DNA of 22,480 nucleotides from UBA5026 sp949065595. GTDB taxonomy: Bacteria; Bacillota_I; Bacilli_A; RF39; UBA660. Each line of letters starts with the position of its first letter. The stretch's first letter is position 1. The notes under the pieces are model-generated. The model was given only the letters and a program-made list of their open reading frames with translations. It did not search any database and was not told where the DNA came from. The stretch spans positions 1 through 22,480 of the forward strand of contig CARSXK010000019.1 in assembly GCA_949065595.1 (NCBI GenBank), given 5' to 3'. Both the position numbers and the translations under genes were made by a program. Of this stretch, positions 6,229 through 13,828 are shown in pieces.

Positions 6229-7209
6229 TTACATTTTGATGTATTTTTTCGAAACTGTTAAATCAGAATTCATCATTTTTTGATTATAATAGAATGTTAT
6301 TTTGGTATCATCATCTAAATGCAGAAAAACAATTTGATCTAAATATTCTTGGATTCTTTCTTTAGAAATCCATTTCATATTTTTTACCTCTGAAGCAAAT
6401 GAGAGTACAACCTGTTGACATTGCATTTTATCATTTTCAGTTGGGAATTCACTAAAATCCTTTTTACAATAGGCTTCTATTGTATCTAGTAACACTTTAG
6501 CCATCTTTTCATTTTCACTTACCGCTGTTAGCGCATCTAAAATGAGAGTAGAATCATCTTTTTGACATGCTTGAATTAAAACATTAGGAGGAATTAGTTC
6601 ACATAAGATACGTGCATAGTAAACATTGGCCCAATATCCTTTTGGAAGTCCTTTTCTACAATATTCAGCGATAATCAATTCTACAATCCCTTCACTCAAG
6701 TAAGGATAATCGGATAGACGTCCAAGAAGCAAATGCCCTCCTTCATGGGTTAAATCTTTGACACTTCCACCCGCATTGGGATATAGGGTACATTCATTAT
6801 CCCAGTATGAATAATCTGCTGCAATCATGCTGCCATTTTCCATTTGAATCACCTTGGGAGATTCTGTTACTTTCAATGTGCGAAAACGTTGATAGCTCTC
6901 TATATAATCCAATTCTGGGCATTCTAGCATCAACTCTTTTAGTTGTAATAATACCTCTAATTCTTCTTCTGTTATTCTTTTATTATCTTCCATCGCTTCT
7001 ATTATCTTATCTACAATCGCATTCTTATCAGTTGTAGTACAGAAAAACGTTTCATTTCGATATAAATGCAATAAATGTACAATTCTATAGTCTACATGTT
7101 CCAATGATTCTTTCACAGCAAAACTTAATGCCATACTTCCTAGTATTCCATAAACACCATAGCATAATCCAAAACGAAGTGCCTGATATTTTTTCTTTTT
7201 ATCTTCCAT
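6229..7209 (-). CDS. Putative membrane-anchored zinc metallopeptidase (HEGGH), paralogue B
   Basis: This 326-residue protein has a membrane helix near the N-terminus (about residues 12-32), then a largely helical soluble part. At 155-159 is HEGGH, an HExxH zinc motif, preceded by DLT and followed after 12 residues by LSEGIVELIIAEY (Glu173 or Glu177 as a possible third ligand). This is the gluzincin layout (HExxH plus a downstream Glu in an E-G-x-x-E context). It begins 2 nt after the stop of the upstream gene, which has the same architecture and shared segments (YxLSEGIxELxxxEY, ARILCEL), so the two are tandem paralogues. Peptidase activity and substrate are inferred; I know of no named family. 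Confidence 0.6.
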   Translation of the reverse strand: MEDKKKKYQALRFGLCYGVYGILGSMALSFAVKESLEHVDYRIVHLLHLYRNETFFCTTTDKNAIVDKIIEAMEDNKRITEEELEVLLQLKELMLECPELDYIESYQRFRTLKVTESPKVIQMENGSMIAADYSYWDNECTLYPNAGGSVKDLTHEGGHLLLGRLSDYPYLSEGIVELIIAEYCRKGLPKGYWANVYYARILCELIPPNVLIQACQKDDSTLILDALTAVSENEKMAKVLLDTIEAYCKKDFSEFPTENDKMQCQQVVLSFASEVKNMKWISKERIQEYLDQIVFLHLDDDTKITFYYNQKMMNSDLTVSKKYIKM

Positions 7210-7211
7210 TT

Positions 7212-8405
7212 TTATTGTTCCTTTGACTGTAACTGTATATTGGGGTTTTGTTTTAATTTTTTAGACCAATCCATTTCTGTTTCTCGTTTCATTTTATCAG
7301 TTTGTACATTAAAATAGAGTGGGATATTATAATTGATTGCAGACAAGTCATACATTGAAGCAAAGTAGTCACCAATCACACTAGCTTTCCATTTTTCATT
7401 TTCATCGAATGAATCACTAGTCATCATCAGTTGAAAGATAAATAAGCGTAATCGTTTCACTCTATCTACATCCAATTTTTGATCTAAATTGCTTATTTGT
7501 TCCATTTCATTCAAGAAAAATTTAGCAATTATTTCATCCCCAAAAAGAGAAGTCAATTTCTCTATTATGATTCGTGAATCTCCCTTTTGAAATGATTCTC
7601 GAACAATTTCAGGAGATACTAATTCACATAAAATGCGAGCACACTTTACACCATTGAGGTAGAATGTTTCTTTTCCATTGAAACAATATTCACTCGCTAC
7701 AAGTTCAGTAATTCCCTCACTCAACCAAGGATAATCAAAGAAATGACCTGTTACATGAACAAATTCATGGGGAAAATCTCGAATAGGTTCTCCTTCATTT
7801 ATGTAGAAAATGATTCGATTATCTGACATAATATATTGTGCCCTTACATGATACAGAAAATCATCAATTCGATATCGATTTAATTCTTCAGATTCTACCA
7901 ATTCCAATGTTGCCAATTTTTGATTAAAATCCAAAAAGTCGATATCCTCACTATCCTCAAAATAGTCTCTCAATGGTTCTATGGCGGCTAAATATTCTGG
8001 TTTTATCGTTTCATTTTCTTCTAATGTTTCGTATAATTTATTAACAATTTCTTCAGAATCTATCGTCGTATCAAAAAAGAATTGATCATATCCTTCTTTT
8101 ATCATGGCAACGCATAGAAGAAGGTATAATGTCCTACAAATTACTTTATTTTTGTTCCATATAAAATCGATGAAACTATGATCTACATTCCGCAATTGTT
8201 TGGAACAGATTAAAGGTTGTGTTATTTCTTGTTTATTTTTTTCCTCCATTTGCACAAAACGCTTTTCTATATCATTAGATGATGTTCGAATGTATTTTCT
8301 TATTATTTGATTATCTCTTTTTATTTGTTCTTGCATATGTTTTTGTTGCAATTTCAAAATTTCTTCTTTTAAGCGCTCCAATTCTCTTTCTTTATCAATA
8401 AACAT
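7212..8405 (-). CDS. Putative membrane-anchored zinc metallopeptidase (HEFVH), paralogue A
   Basis: This 397-residue protein begins with a charged coiled coil (about 5-60), then a hydrophobic segment (about 88-103, VICRTLYLLLCVAMI) and a soluble domain. HEFVH lies at 213-217 in the context FPHEFVHVTGHFFDYPWLSEG; Glu230 or Glu234 could be the third zinc ligand. The shared ARILCEL segment lies downstream, as in the neighbour. It differs from the 6229-7209 gene in its extra coiled-coil N-terminus. The start ATG at 8405 has AGGGGA 8 nt upstream, and a 17-bp-spaced promoter precedes it. The two genes form a private operon between mraY and rnc. A catalytic role is inferred from the motif alone. Confidence 0.6.
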   Translation of the reverse strand: MFIDKERELERLKEEILKLQQKHMQEQIKRDNQIIRKYIRTSSNDIEKRFVQMEEKNKQEITQPLICSKQLRNVDHSFIDFIWNKNKVICRTLYLLLCVAMIKEGYDQFFFDTTIDSEEIVNKLYETLEENETIKPEYLAAIEPLRDYFEDSEDIDFLDFNQKLATLELVESEELNRYRIDDFLYHVRAQYIMSDNRIIFYINEGEPIRDFPHEFVHVTGHFFDYPWLSEGITELVASEYCFNGKETFYLNGVKCARILCELVSPEIVRESFQKGDSRIIIEKLTSLFGDEIIAKFFLNEMEQISNLDQKLDVDRVKRLRLFIFQLMMTSDSFDENEKWKASVIGDYFASMYDLSAINYNIPLYFNVQTDKMKRETEMDWSKKLKQNPNIQLQSKEQ

Positions 8406-8434
8406 AATAAATTCCCCTTTTCTACATGGCTACT

Positions 8435-8463
8435 AATATACCATGTTAGCATCTTAATTGCAA
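8435..8463 (-). promoter_or_regulatory. Promoter of the metallopeptidase pair
   Basis: TTGCAA (8458-8463) and TATATT (8435-8440) are exactly 17 bp apart on the minus strand, just beyond the mraY terminator. Transcription would start near 8428, about 22 nt before the ATG. An imperfect inverted repeat (CATGG...CCATG, 8425-8445) overlaps the -10. Confidence 0.6.
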
Positions 8464-8464
8464 G

Positions 8465-8487
8465 AAAAAAATCTTGGTTACAAGATT
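8465..8487 (-). terminator. Terminator of the murE-mraY operon
   Basis: On the minus strand AATCTTG-TAAC-CAAGATT is followed by a run of T. The stem begins inside the mraY stop codon, so there is essentially no 3' untranslated region. Confidence 0.75.
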
Positions 8488-9478
8488 AAATCCATACAGC
8501 AAATAATACACCACACATAGCAAGTATCAAGCCAAATACCCAAAACATTTTTACGATATCACGTTCTTCCCAACCCAATTTTTCAAAATGATGGTGTAAG
8601 GGAGTCATTAAGAATATTTTTTTATTACAATATACCATAGATATTGTTTGAATGATACAAACAAGTGTTTCTATGATAAATACCCCAGCAATGATAATAA
8701 AAGTTAACTCGTGATTGGTTAATACAGCTACACTCGCCATTGTTGCTCCAAGTGACAATGAGCCTGTATCTCCCATAAAAATTTTAGCAGGATGCGTATT
8801 ATAAAATAGAAACCCCAATAAAGAACCCACTAAAATAAAACAAAATACGGCGATACTCTCATATCCAGATACCCAACTAGAATTCCATGCAATCAAACCC
8901 ATTGCTAAAAAAACAATCAAGGAAAGTCCTCCCGCAAGTCCATCTAATCCATCTGCAATGTTAACAGCATTACTACTAGCAACCAATATGAATAGTAAAA
9001 ATAAGCCATATAACCAACCCATATGAATTTCAATTCCTAGTGTATGAATATTGAGTCCAGGGTTATGTCCACTTTTCATAAATATATAAAAGAATAAAAT
9101 AGCGATAATGAGTTGTCCGAATAATTTTTGAACTTCTGTAAGCCCTATATTGTTTTTTCTGCGAATAATTAGATAGTCATCAATGAATCCTAAAAGGCCA
9201 TATGCTGTAAAAACTAACAATATAATGCCTAAATTTTCGCTCCACTCAATTTTATTCATCCATAAAAGAAGGCCAATCGCTACAATCGTAGGAATGATAA
9301 ATATAAATCCACCCATAGTTGGAATCCCATCTTTTTCTTTATGTTTTTCTTTTAAAAAGATACTCACACTCTGTCCTACTTTTCTTTTTTTAAGAAAAGG
9401 AATCAGTAGCAATCCACATACAATGGCCAAGATAAACCCTATCATAAGTGCAAGCATTGCTTTTGCTAAAACCAACAT
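8486..9478 (-). CDS. mraY: Phospho-N-acetylmuramoyl-pentapeptide transferase
   Basis: MraY moves phospho-MurNAc-pentapeptide from UDP to undecaprenyl phosphate at the cytoplasmic membrane, making lipid I. The 330-residue product (ATG at 9478, GGAG 9 nt upstream; the TTG at 9493 has none) has about ten membrane helices. Family motifs are all present: DGIPTMGG (50-57), the paired Asp100-Asp101 in GFIDDY, NIADGLDG (173-180), FMGDTGS with Asp237, and MTPLHHHFE (291-299). It lies 65 nt after murE on the same strand and ends in its own terminator. The rest of the dcw cluster (murF, murD, ftsW, murG) is not in the window. Confidence 0.95.
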   Translation of the reverse strand: MLVLAKAMLALMIGFILAIVCGLLLIPFLKKRKVGQSVSIFLKEKHKEKDGIPTMGGFIFIIPTIVAIGLLLWMNKIEWSENLGIILLVFTAYGLLGFIDDYLIIRRKNNIGLTEVQKLFGQLIIAILFFYIFMKSGHNPGLNIHTLGIEIHMGWLYGLFLLFILVASSNAVNIADGLDGLAGGLSLIVFLAMGLIAWNSSWVSGYESIAVFCFILVGSLLGFLFYNTHPAKIFMGDTGSLSLGATMASVAVLTNHELTFIIIAGVFIIETLVCIIQTISMVYCNKKIFLMTPLHHHFEKLGWEERDIVKMFWVFGLILAMCGVLFAVWI

Positions 9479-9501
9479 ATTATCACACTCCAAAACTAGT
9501 A

Positions 9502-9528
9502 TATCACAACTTCACTATAGCTGTGATA
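9502..9528. repeat. Inverted repeat between murE and mraY
   Basis: TATCACA (9502-9508) and TGTGATA (9522-9528) can form a 7-bp stem. A further TATCACA lies at 9481-9487, at the mraY ribosome-binding region. There is no T run after it on the minus strand, so it is not a classical terminator; it could be an RNA processing or stability element. Confidence 0.4.
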
Positions 9529-9543
9529 AAAATACTTTCTATT

Positions 9544-10911
9544 TTATTTTTCCTCTAAATATGCCAATACTTCTTTTTTATCATTAAAAGGAATGCGTTC
9601 TTTTCCTATTATCATAAACTCTTCATGACCTTTTCCTAGAATCAAAAGTATGTCATTCTTTTCTAATAAATCAATTCCTTTTCGAATGGCAAGTTTACGA
9701 TCCAAACAAACTTCATAATTATCATATTCTAATCCTGTAATCATATCATTTACAATTTGGGTTGTTTGTTCAAAATGTGGATCATCATTGGTAATAATGA
9801 AATATTTCGATATTTCTGCAACCATCTTTGTCATAATAGAACGTTTGTTACGATCTCGATCGCCTGTACAACCAAATACTGTATAAATATTGCCTTTTTG
9901 AAATTCCTTCATGGTATGAAATAAGTTGGCAAAGGCATCTGGGGTATGGGCATAATCAATGATAATACTGTTATTTTGATAAAGTATGGTATCCATTCTT
10001 CCAACTGGTGGTTTTAATTTCGCAACCAGATCGGAAATAGTAGAAGGCGCTATTTGCATTTGATGTAATATTGCGATAACACCAAGGATATTATAAATAT
10101 TATATCTTCCTAACAATATTGTATGAATTTTATATTTTTTTTGCTTGACTTGGTACGTAAATTCTGTACCTGAACTAGACATTGTATCAGAAATAACTTG
10201 GTAATCGGCTTCACCAAATCCAAAAGTAATATTGGAATTTTCCTTCAAATAAAAGTAATCTCGGTAGTCATCGTCCTGATTGACAAATGCAAAACCTGTT
10301 GATTTTACTCGTTTGAATAATTTTTGTTTTGCTAGGGCATAATTTTCCATAGTACCATGCTCATCTAAATGATCTTGTGTCAAATTGGTGAATATTGCAT
10401 AATCAAATTGCAAAGTTTCACAGCGCTCGTTTTCTAAACCATGACTACTCATTTCCATTACAATATTTTTACAACCGGCTTCATATGCTTGCATAAAAAG
10501 GTCATACATATCGCATATATCGACTGTTGTGTTGGGTAAATTGCATATTTTTTTACGAATATAAAATCCAACTGTTCCCATATATGCCGTTTTTTCTCCT
10601 AATAAGTTCAGCGCATCATGTAATAACATAGCAGTTGTCGTTTTTCCATTGGTTCCTGTTACTCCAATTAAACGCATCTGTTCAATATATTGGCCATAGT
10701 GTTCCTTTAAATATGCATTCAAATATTTTCTTGTATCTTCTACCACAATCGTTTCTACACCATATTCGCCAGCTTGTTCCACCACTACTTTGGTTGCGCC
10801 AGCCTTGATTGCTTGCTCAATATACTGATGTCCATCATTTACTTCACATCTTACGGCAACAAAAGTATCGCCTTGTTTTATTTTTCTAGAATCCGTTTGG
10901 ATTTCAATCAT
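9544..10911 (-). CDS. murE: UDP-N-acetylmuramoyl-tripeptide synthetase (MurE ligase)
   Basis: MurE adds the third amino acid of the peptidoglycan stem peptide to UDP-MurNAc-L-Ala-D-Glu, using ATP. Mur ligase landmarks: the ATP loop GVTGTNGKTTT (83-93), EMSSHGLENER (153-163), TNLTQDHLDEHG (175-186), the carbamylated-Lys region AKQKLF, YAHTPDAF (320-327), GCTGDRDRNKR (347-357) and GKGHE (426-430). The selectivity motif reads DDPHFE (376-381), where DAP-adding enzymes have DNPR, so the added residue (DAP or Lys) cannot be told. At 455 residues it is slightly shorter than usual at the N-terminus. The ATG follows AGGAAG by 8 nt. mraY is downstream. Confidence 0.95.
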   Translation of the reverse strand: MIEIQTDSRKIKQGDTFVAVRCEVNDGHQYIEQAIKAGATKVVVEQAGEYGVETIVVEDTRKYLNAYLKEHYGQYIEQMRLIGVTGTNGKTTTAMLLHDALNLLGEKTAYMGTVGFYIRKKICNLPNTTVDICDMYDLFMQAYEAGCKNIVMEMSSHGLENERCETLQFDYAIFTNLTQDHLDEHGTMENYALAKQKLFKRVKSTGFAFVNQDDDYRDYFYLKENSNITFGFGEADYQVISDTMSSSGTEFTYQVKQKKYKIHTILLGRYNIYNILGVIAILHQMQIAPSTISDLVAKLKPPVGRMDTILYQNNSIIIDYAHTPDAFANLFHTMKEFQKGNIYTVFGCTGDRDRNKRSIMTKMVAEISKYFIITNDDPHFEQTTQIVNDMITGLEYDNYEVCLDRKLAIRKGIDLLEKNDILLILGKGHEEFMIIGKERIPFNDKKEVLAYLEEK

Positions 10912-10951
10912 AGTTACACTTCCTTAAAAATGATTGTTGTTTACCTCATAC

Positions 10952-10980
10952 ATAATATCATTATTTTTATGAAAGAGCAA
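10952..10980 (-). promoter_or_regulatory. Promoter of murE-mraY
   Basis: TTGCTC (10975-10980) and TATTAT (10952-10957) are separated by exactly 17 bp. The implied leader is about 35 nt. The -35 is only a partial match. Confidence 0.5.
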
Positions 10981-11002
10981 CATCTATCTATATTGTGTGC
11001 AA

Positions 11003-11029
11003 AAAAAAGAAAACTAAAATTTCTTTTTT
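11003..11029 (-). terminator. A/T-rich terminator after the unknown 300-residue gene
   Basis: AAAAAAGAAA and TTTCTTTTTT form a 10-bp stem around 7 nt, and the minus strand ends in a T8 run. There is only one G-C pair, so it would be weak. Confidence 0.45.
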
Positions 11030-11034
11030 GAATT

Positions 11035-11937
11035 CTAATACGATTTTCCACTTCCTAAATAAATACCATAAAAATCAGCTGGTGTTGGTTCTGGTATCGG
11101 TTTCGATGACACTGGAATACCTTTATCTAGATTAAAACATTCTTCCTTTTTCTTTCTAAAAAAATGATTTATTTGTGGCAAATCTCTATATTGACTTGGG
11201 TTTGACATCATCTCGGGAGTGGTAGCCAAGTGAGATTCTATTGTATGCAGTTGTTTTTTGATTTCCACTGGGGATTTTTCAAAAAAATGATCAATCAATT
11301 GTTTTTGAATTTCTCCCAGTTGGCTATTAAGGCAACCAGATTTGCGAGCAATAAGATTGTAATTGGCATAATGATTGGAAGTAGAAAGATTATATTTTTC
11401 AATTGTTTCTCTTATTTTTTCACTATCCGCCTGCAAAATGCCATCTAATAATTTTCCATCTGTTACATCGTTGACTAAATTTATAATAATTTGCTCATCT
11501 TCATAACTACCTTTTTCTCCATTATTGGGCACAATATTATTTGCAAATATTTCAAAAGCTCCTTTGGTAATTGCAAAAAATTCTTTTCCATCAATTCCTT
11601 TTTCAGGTTTTTTAGAGTCCTGAATATAAGCAAGTGCGAATAACGCCTGACATACTACATTTGCTTGATTCTCTTTTTCAATATTGTCTACCGAAAATGT
11701 CAACTTATTTGCTTCTGCATTGTACTGATACGCTTCTTTGTTTAAAAATTTATTTCCGATTTCAATGGATACGTTTTTGATTCTTTCTAATAATAAATCT
11801 TCTGGTAATGAAACACCTAAAGCTTGCATTTTTTGATGCATTTCTTGTATTACCATAAAAATTTGTTCTTTTACCTCTTCTGTTAATATTTGATTTTGAT
11901 TCAAATTCATTTTAACTTGTTGTATGAACGCTTGCAT
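11035..11937 (-). CDS. Hypothetical soluble protein, 300 residues
   Basis: I do not recognise this protein. It has no signal peptide or membrane helix and is mostly helical. Residues 75-130 (NKLTFSVDNIEKENQANVV and on) resemble a compact domain, and the C-terminal 30 residues are Pro-rich and low in structure, ending DFYGIYLGSGKSY. In the middle is a region rich in Asn and Tyr (HYANYNLIARKSGC). The ATG at 11937 follows AGGTGATGAT, a good ribosome binding site. It lies between the DUF212 gene and murE, has a possible extended -10 promoter of its own and a weak terminator, so it may be transcribed alone. The C-terminal tail could be a localisation or binding peptide. Confidence 0.75.
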   Translation of the reverse strand: MQAFIQQVKMNLNQNQILTEEVKEQIFMVIQEMHQKMQALGVSLPEDLLLERIKNVSIEIGNKFLNKEAYQYNAEANKLTFSVDNIEKENQANVVCQALFALAYIQDSKKPEKGIDGKEFFAITKGAFEIFANNIVPNNGEKGSYEDEQIIINLVNDVTDGKLLDGILQADSEKIRETIEKYNLSTSNHYANYNLIARKSGCLNSQLGEIQKQLIDHFFEKSPVEIKKQLHTIESHLATTPEMMSNPSQYRDLPQINHFFRKKKEECFNLDKGIPVSSKPIPEPTPADFYGIYLGSGKSY

Positions 11938-11954
11938 ATCATCACCTATTATTT

Positions 11955-11963
11955 ATTTTAACA
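11955..11963 (-). promoter_or_regulatory. Possible extended -10 promoter of the 300-residue gene
   Basis: TGTTAAAAT on the minus strand is an extended -10 element; no good -35 is seen. It lies about 18 nt before the start codon. Confidence 0.35.
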
Positions 11964-11988
11964 TAATTTTTATTATTTGAACATATTT

Positions 11989-12432
11989 TTAAAAAAACAA
12001 ATGGAAAAAAAGAAAAGCAGAAGTAGTCCCCAATAATAATCCTACCAATACCTCTAACGGTTGATGCCCTATTTCTTCTTTTAATTTATGATATCCTGTT
12101 TTCCATTTTCCTTTTTCAAATTTTTCAAACATCATATTAATGGCTTGCGCTTGTTTTTCACTTTCCAGCCTTAACCCCATGGAATCATAAGCAATGATGA
12201 GCATAAAAATTAAGGCAACTGCAAATATAGGACTATCAAAGCCAATGGTATAACCAATTAACATGGTAACGGATGAAGAAAAGGTAGTATGACTACTTGG
12301 CATACCGCCACTTCCATTGAATAATCTAGACCAATTGCATTTTTTTGTTTGGATGGTTTCAATCAAAAATTTAATGATTTGACAAAGAACTAATGTAGTA
12401 AAGGGACATATTAAATATATATAATTTTTCAT
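11989..12432 (-). CDS. DUF212 / divergent PAP2-family membrane protein
   Basis: This 147-residue protein has about four membrane helices. It carries the DUF212 signatures GGMPSSHTT (42-50), AYDSMGLR (81-88, with a conserved Asp) and GHQPLEV (122-128). These resemble the active-site blocks of PAP2 phosphatases (PSGH and a second His), so a lipid phosphatase or undecaprenyl-pyrophosphate-related role has been suggested for the family (B. subtilis YuiD belongs to it), but I know of no proven reaction. The ATG at 12432 has AGGAG 7 nt upstream and begins 12 nt after recO, so it is the last gene of the yqfC-recO operon. No hairpin terminator follows. Confidence 0.85.
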   Translation of the reverse strand: MKNYIYLICPFTTLVLCQIIKFLIETIQTKKCNWSRLFNGSGGMPSSHTTFSSSVTMLIGYTIGFDSPIFAVALIFMLIIAYDSMGLRLESEKQAQAINMMFEKFEKGKWKTGYHKLKEEIGHQPLEVLVGLLLGTTSAFLFFHLFF

Positions 12433-12444
12433 ATAAACTCCTAT

Positions 12445-13176
12445 CTAAATGCGATTCAAATTTTGTAAAAAAAACTTGCTTTTTAAATAAATTCCTGTAT
12501 ATCGATCATAATAATTTTCTAAAAAGGTATTGATTTCTTTTTTAACAGATTCGTTAATTTCTAAAGTAGAGATTTTATCAATTGCAACATAATAAAACAT
12601 ACGTATTAATTTAATGGTTTTTTCACTAACTATTTTTTCCCCAGTCAAACACTGATTGCAGACATACCCGCCTCGATCACTAGAAAGCGTTGCGATAGAA
12701 GTTTTTTTCCCACATACACTACAAGCGTCTATTATAGGCATGACACCTAGATACTCTAGATATTTCAGTTCCAAGATATTGGTTAGAACAAAAGGATCAA
12801 ACCCTGCCTCTATTTTTTTTAATGTCGAGATCAATAAATTGTAAATTTCTTCATTTTGGTTTTGCTTCATAACTTGTTCAGATAGTTCTAAAACAAAACT
12901 AGCATAACTAATTTTCACAATATCTGTTTTGATATTTCGAAAAGAATCCATGACGTCGACACTGACTAAAGTTGACAATTTATTTTCCTTATAATGCATA
13001 TGAAAAAGACCATAGGTCATTTTGTCTGTTACACTTCTTAATTCACTTTTTAACGTGCGTGAACCTTTGGCAATACAACTCAAAATTCCATATTCTTTGG
13101 TTAAAATAGAAATAATTTTGCTTGTTTCACTGTACGCTCTTACTCCAATGATAATGCCTTCTATTTTTTCTAACAT
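12445..13176 (-). CDS. recO: DNA repair protein RecO
   Basis: RecO works with RecR (and RecF) to load RecA onto SSB-coated single-stranded DNA. The 243-residue product begins with the OB-fold (MLEKIEGIIIGVRAYSETSK through the region near residue 80) and then has the helical domain with a four-Cys zinc finger: Cys152, Cys155, Cys173 and Cys176 in ACSVCGKK and YVCNQC. The length and the ALKxSR-type segment KGSRTLKSELR match the family. The ATG has GAGGT 7 nt upstream. It follows yqzL by 21 nt, the order seen in Bacilli. Confidence 0.93.
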   Translation of the reverse strand: MLEKIEGIIIGVRAYSETSKIISILTKEYGILSCIAKGSRTLKSELRSVTDKMTYGLFHMHYKENKLSTLVSVDVMDSFRNIKTDIVKISYASFVLELSEQVMKQNQNEEIYNLLISTLKKIEAGFDPFVLTNILELKYLEYLGVMPIIDACSVCGKKTSIATLSSDRGGYVCNQCLTGEKIVSEKTIKLIRMFYYVAIDKISTLEINESVKKEINTFLENYYDRYTGIYLKSKFFLQNLNRI

Positions 13177-13197
13177 AACGCAACCTCTTTGTTCAAT

Positions 13198-13296
13198 TTA
13201 TATTTTCTTTTCTTGCTTTTGTAGTTCTTTATATTTTATATAGTATTCTATTTTTCCTGTATTTTCAAATAAATCCCATAGTAGTTGTTTTTGCAT
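13198..13296 (-). CDS. yqzL: YqzL family small protein
   Basis: This 32-codon gene was found by reading the gap before recO. Its sequence MQKQLLWDLFENTGKIEYYI, ending KYKELQKQEKKI, keeps the YqzL pattern W-x-L-F-x-x-T-G-x-I-x-x-Y-x-x-Y-K-E-L. It is preceded by a strong GGAAGGTG site. YqzL lies between era and recO in Bacillus subtilis and relatives, and its function is unknown. The product is shorter than the usual roughly 45 residues. A 73-nt gap upstream (13297-13369) is AT-rich, and I could not find a clear promoter in it. Confidence 0.85.
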   Translation of the reverse strand: MQKQLLWDLFENTGKIEYYIKYKELQKQEKKI

Positions 13297-13369
13297 AAAT
13301 TCACCTTCCTATTTTATCATAGTGATTTTTTCTTTATTTTATACAAAAAACAATTCTACAAAATAAGCA

Positions 13370-13819
13370 TTATTTTTTCACATAGCTGGTTTTACCATTT
13401 TCGTAAAGGCTATTTTGTAAATAAGATAGTTGGGCAATTTCTGTAAATGGCGATTTATCGATAGTAGTCATATTTTTGATATAATACTTCTGAATATGCA
13501 GTTGTTCAAGTGGGTGAAGTGATTTATCATATGCCAAATAAATTGCCATGGTACAAATGATTCTTTGCTTAATATAAATATCTTCTTCCACACGATTCCA
13601 ATCATGGAGTATCAAATATGACAAAAACCAGTTTTTATTACTTTTTAGTTGTTCTTGTAGTTGTTTTAATTGGTGGCTAGAATTGGACTGTGCCAAAGAT
13701 GGCGTATAGTTCCAAGCAAGCATATATATCTCATAAATTTTCCTCTGACAATACTTTTCTGCTTTATTTTTTCGTCTCTCACTTTGTAACATGCAACATA
13801 ATTTTTCTTGACTTATCAT
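13370..13819 (-). CDS. Hypothetical protein inserted between era and yqzL
   Basis: This 149-residue soluble helical protein has no family I recognise. It is rich in Gln, Tyr, Lys and Leu; the N-terminus has KLCCMLQSERRKNKAEKYCQ, with paired Cys, and the centre has LSYLILHDWNRVEEDIYIKQ. There is no membrane helix or signal peptide. The ATG at 13819 has a good AGGAGA site 7 nt upstream, and the gene begins 9 nt after era, so it is co-translated with the operon. In Bacillus, era is followed directly by yqzL or recO, so this gene is an addition to the conserved order. It could be a diverged lineage-specific factor. Confidence 0.75.
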   Translation of the reverse strand: MISQEKLCCMLQSERRKNKAEKYCQRKIYEIYMLAWNYTPSLAQSNSSHQLKQLQEQLKSNKNWFLSYLILHDWNRVEEDIYIKQRIICTMAIYLAYDKSLHPLEQLHIQKYYIKNMTTIDKSPFTEIAQLSYLQNSLYENGKTSYVKK

Positions 13820-13828
13820 AACTTTCTC

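Noticed and set aside
9183..9587. Plus-strand frame of 134 codons opposite mraY
   Set aside because: It is the shadow of mraY, which has complete family motifs on the other strand.
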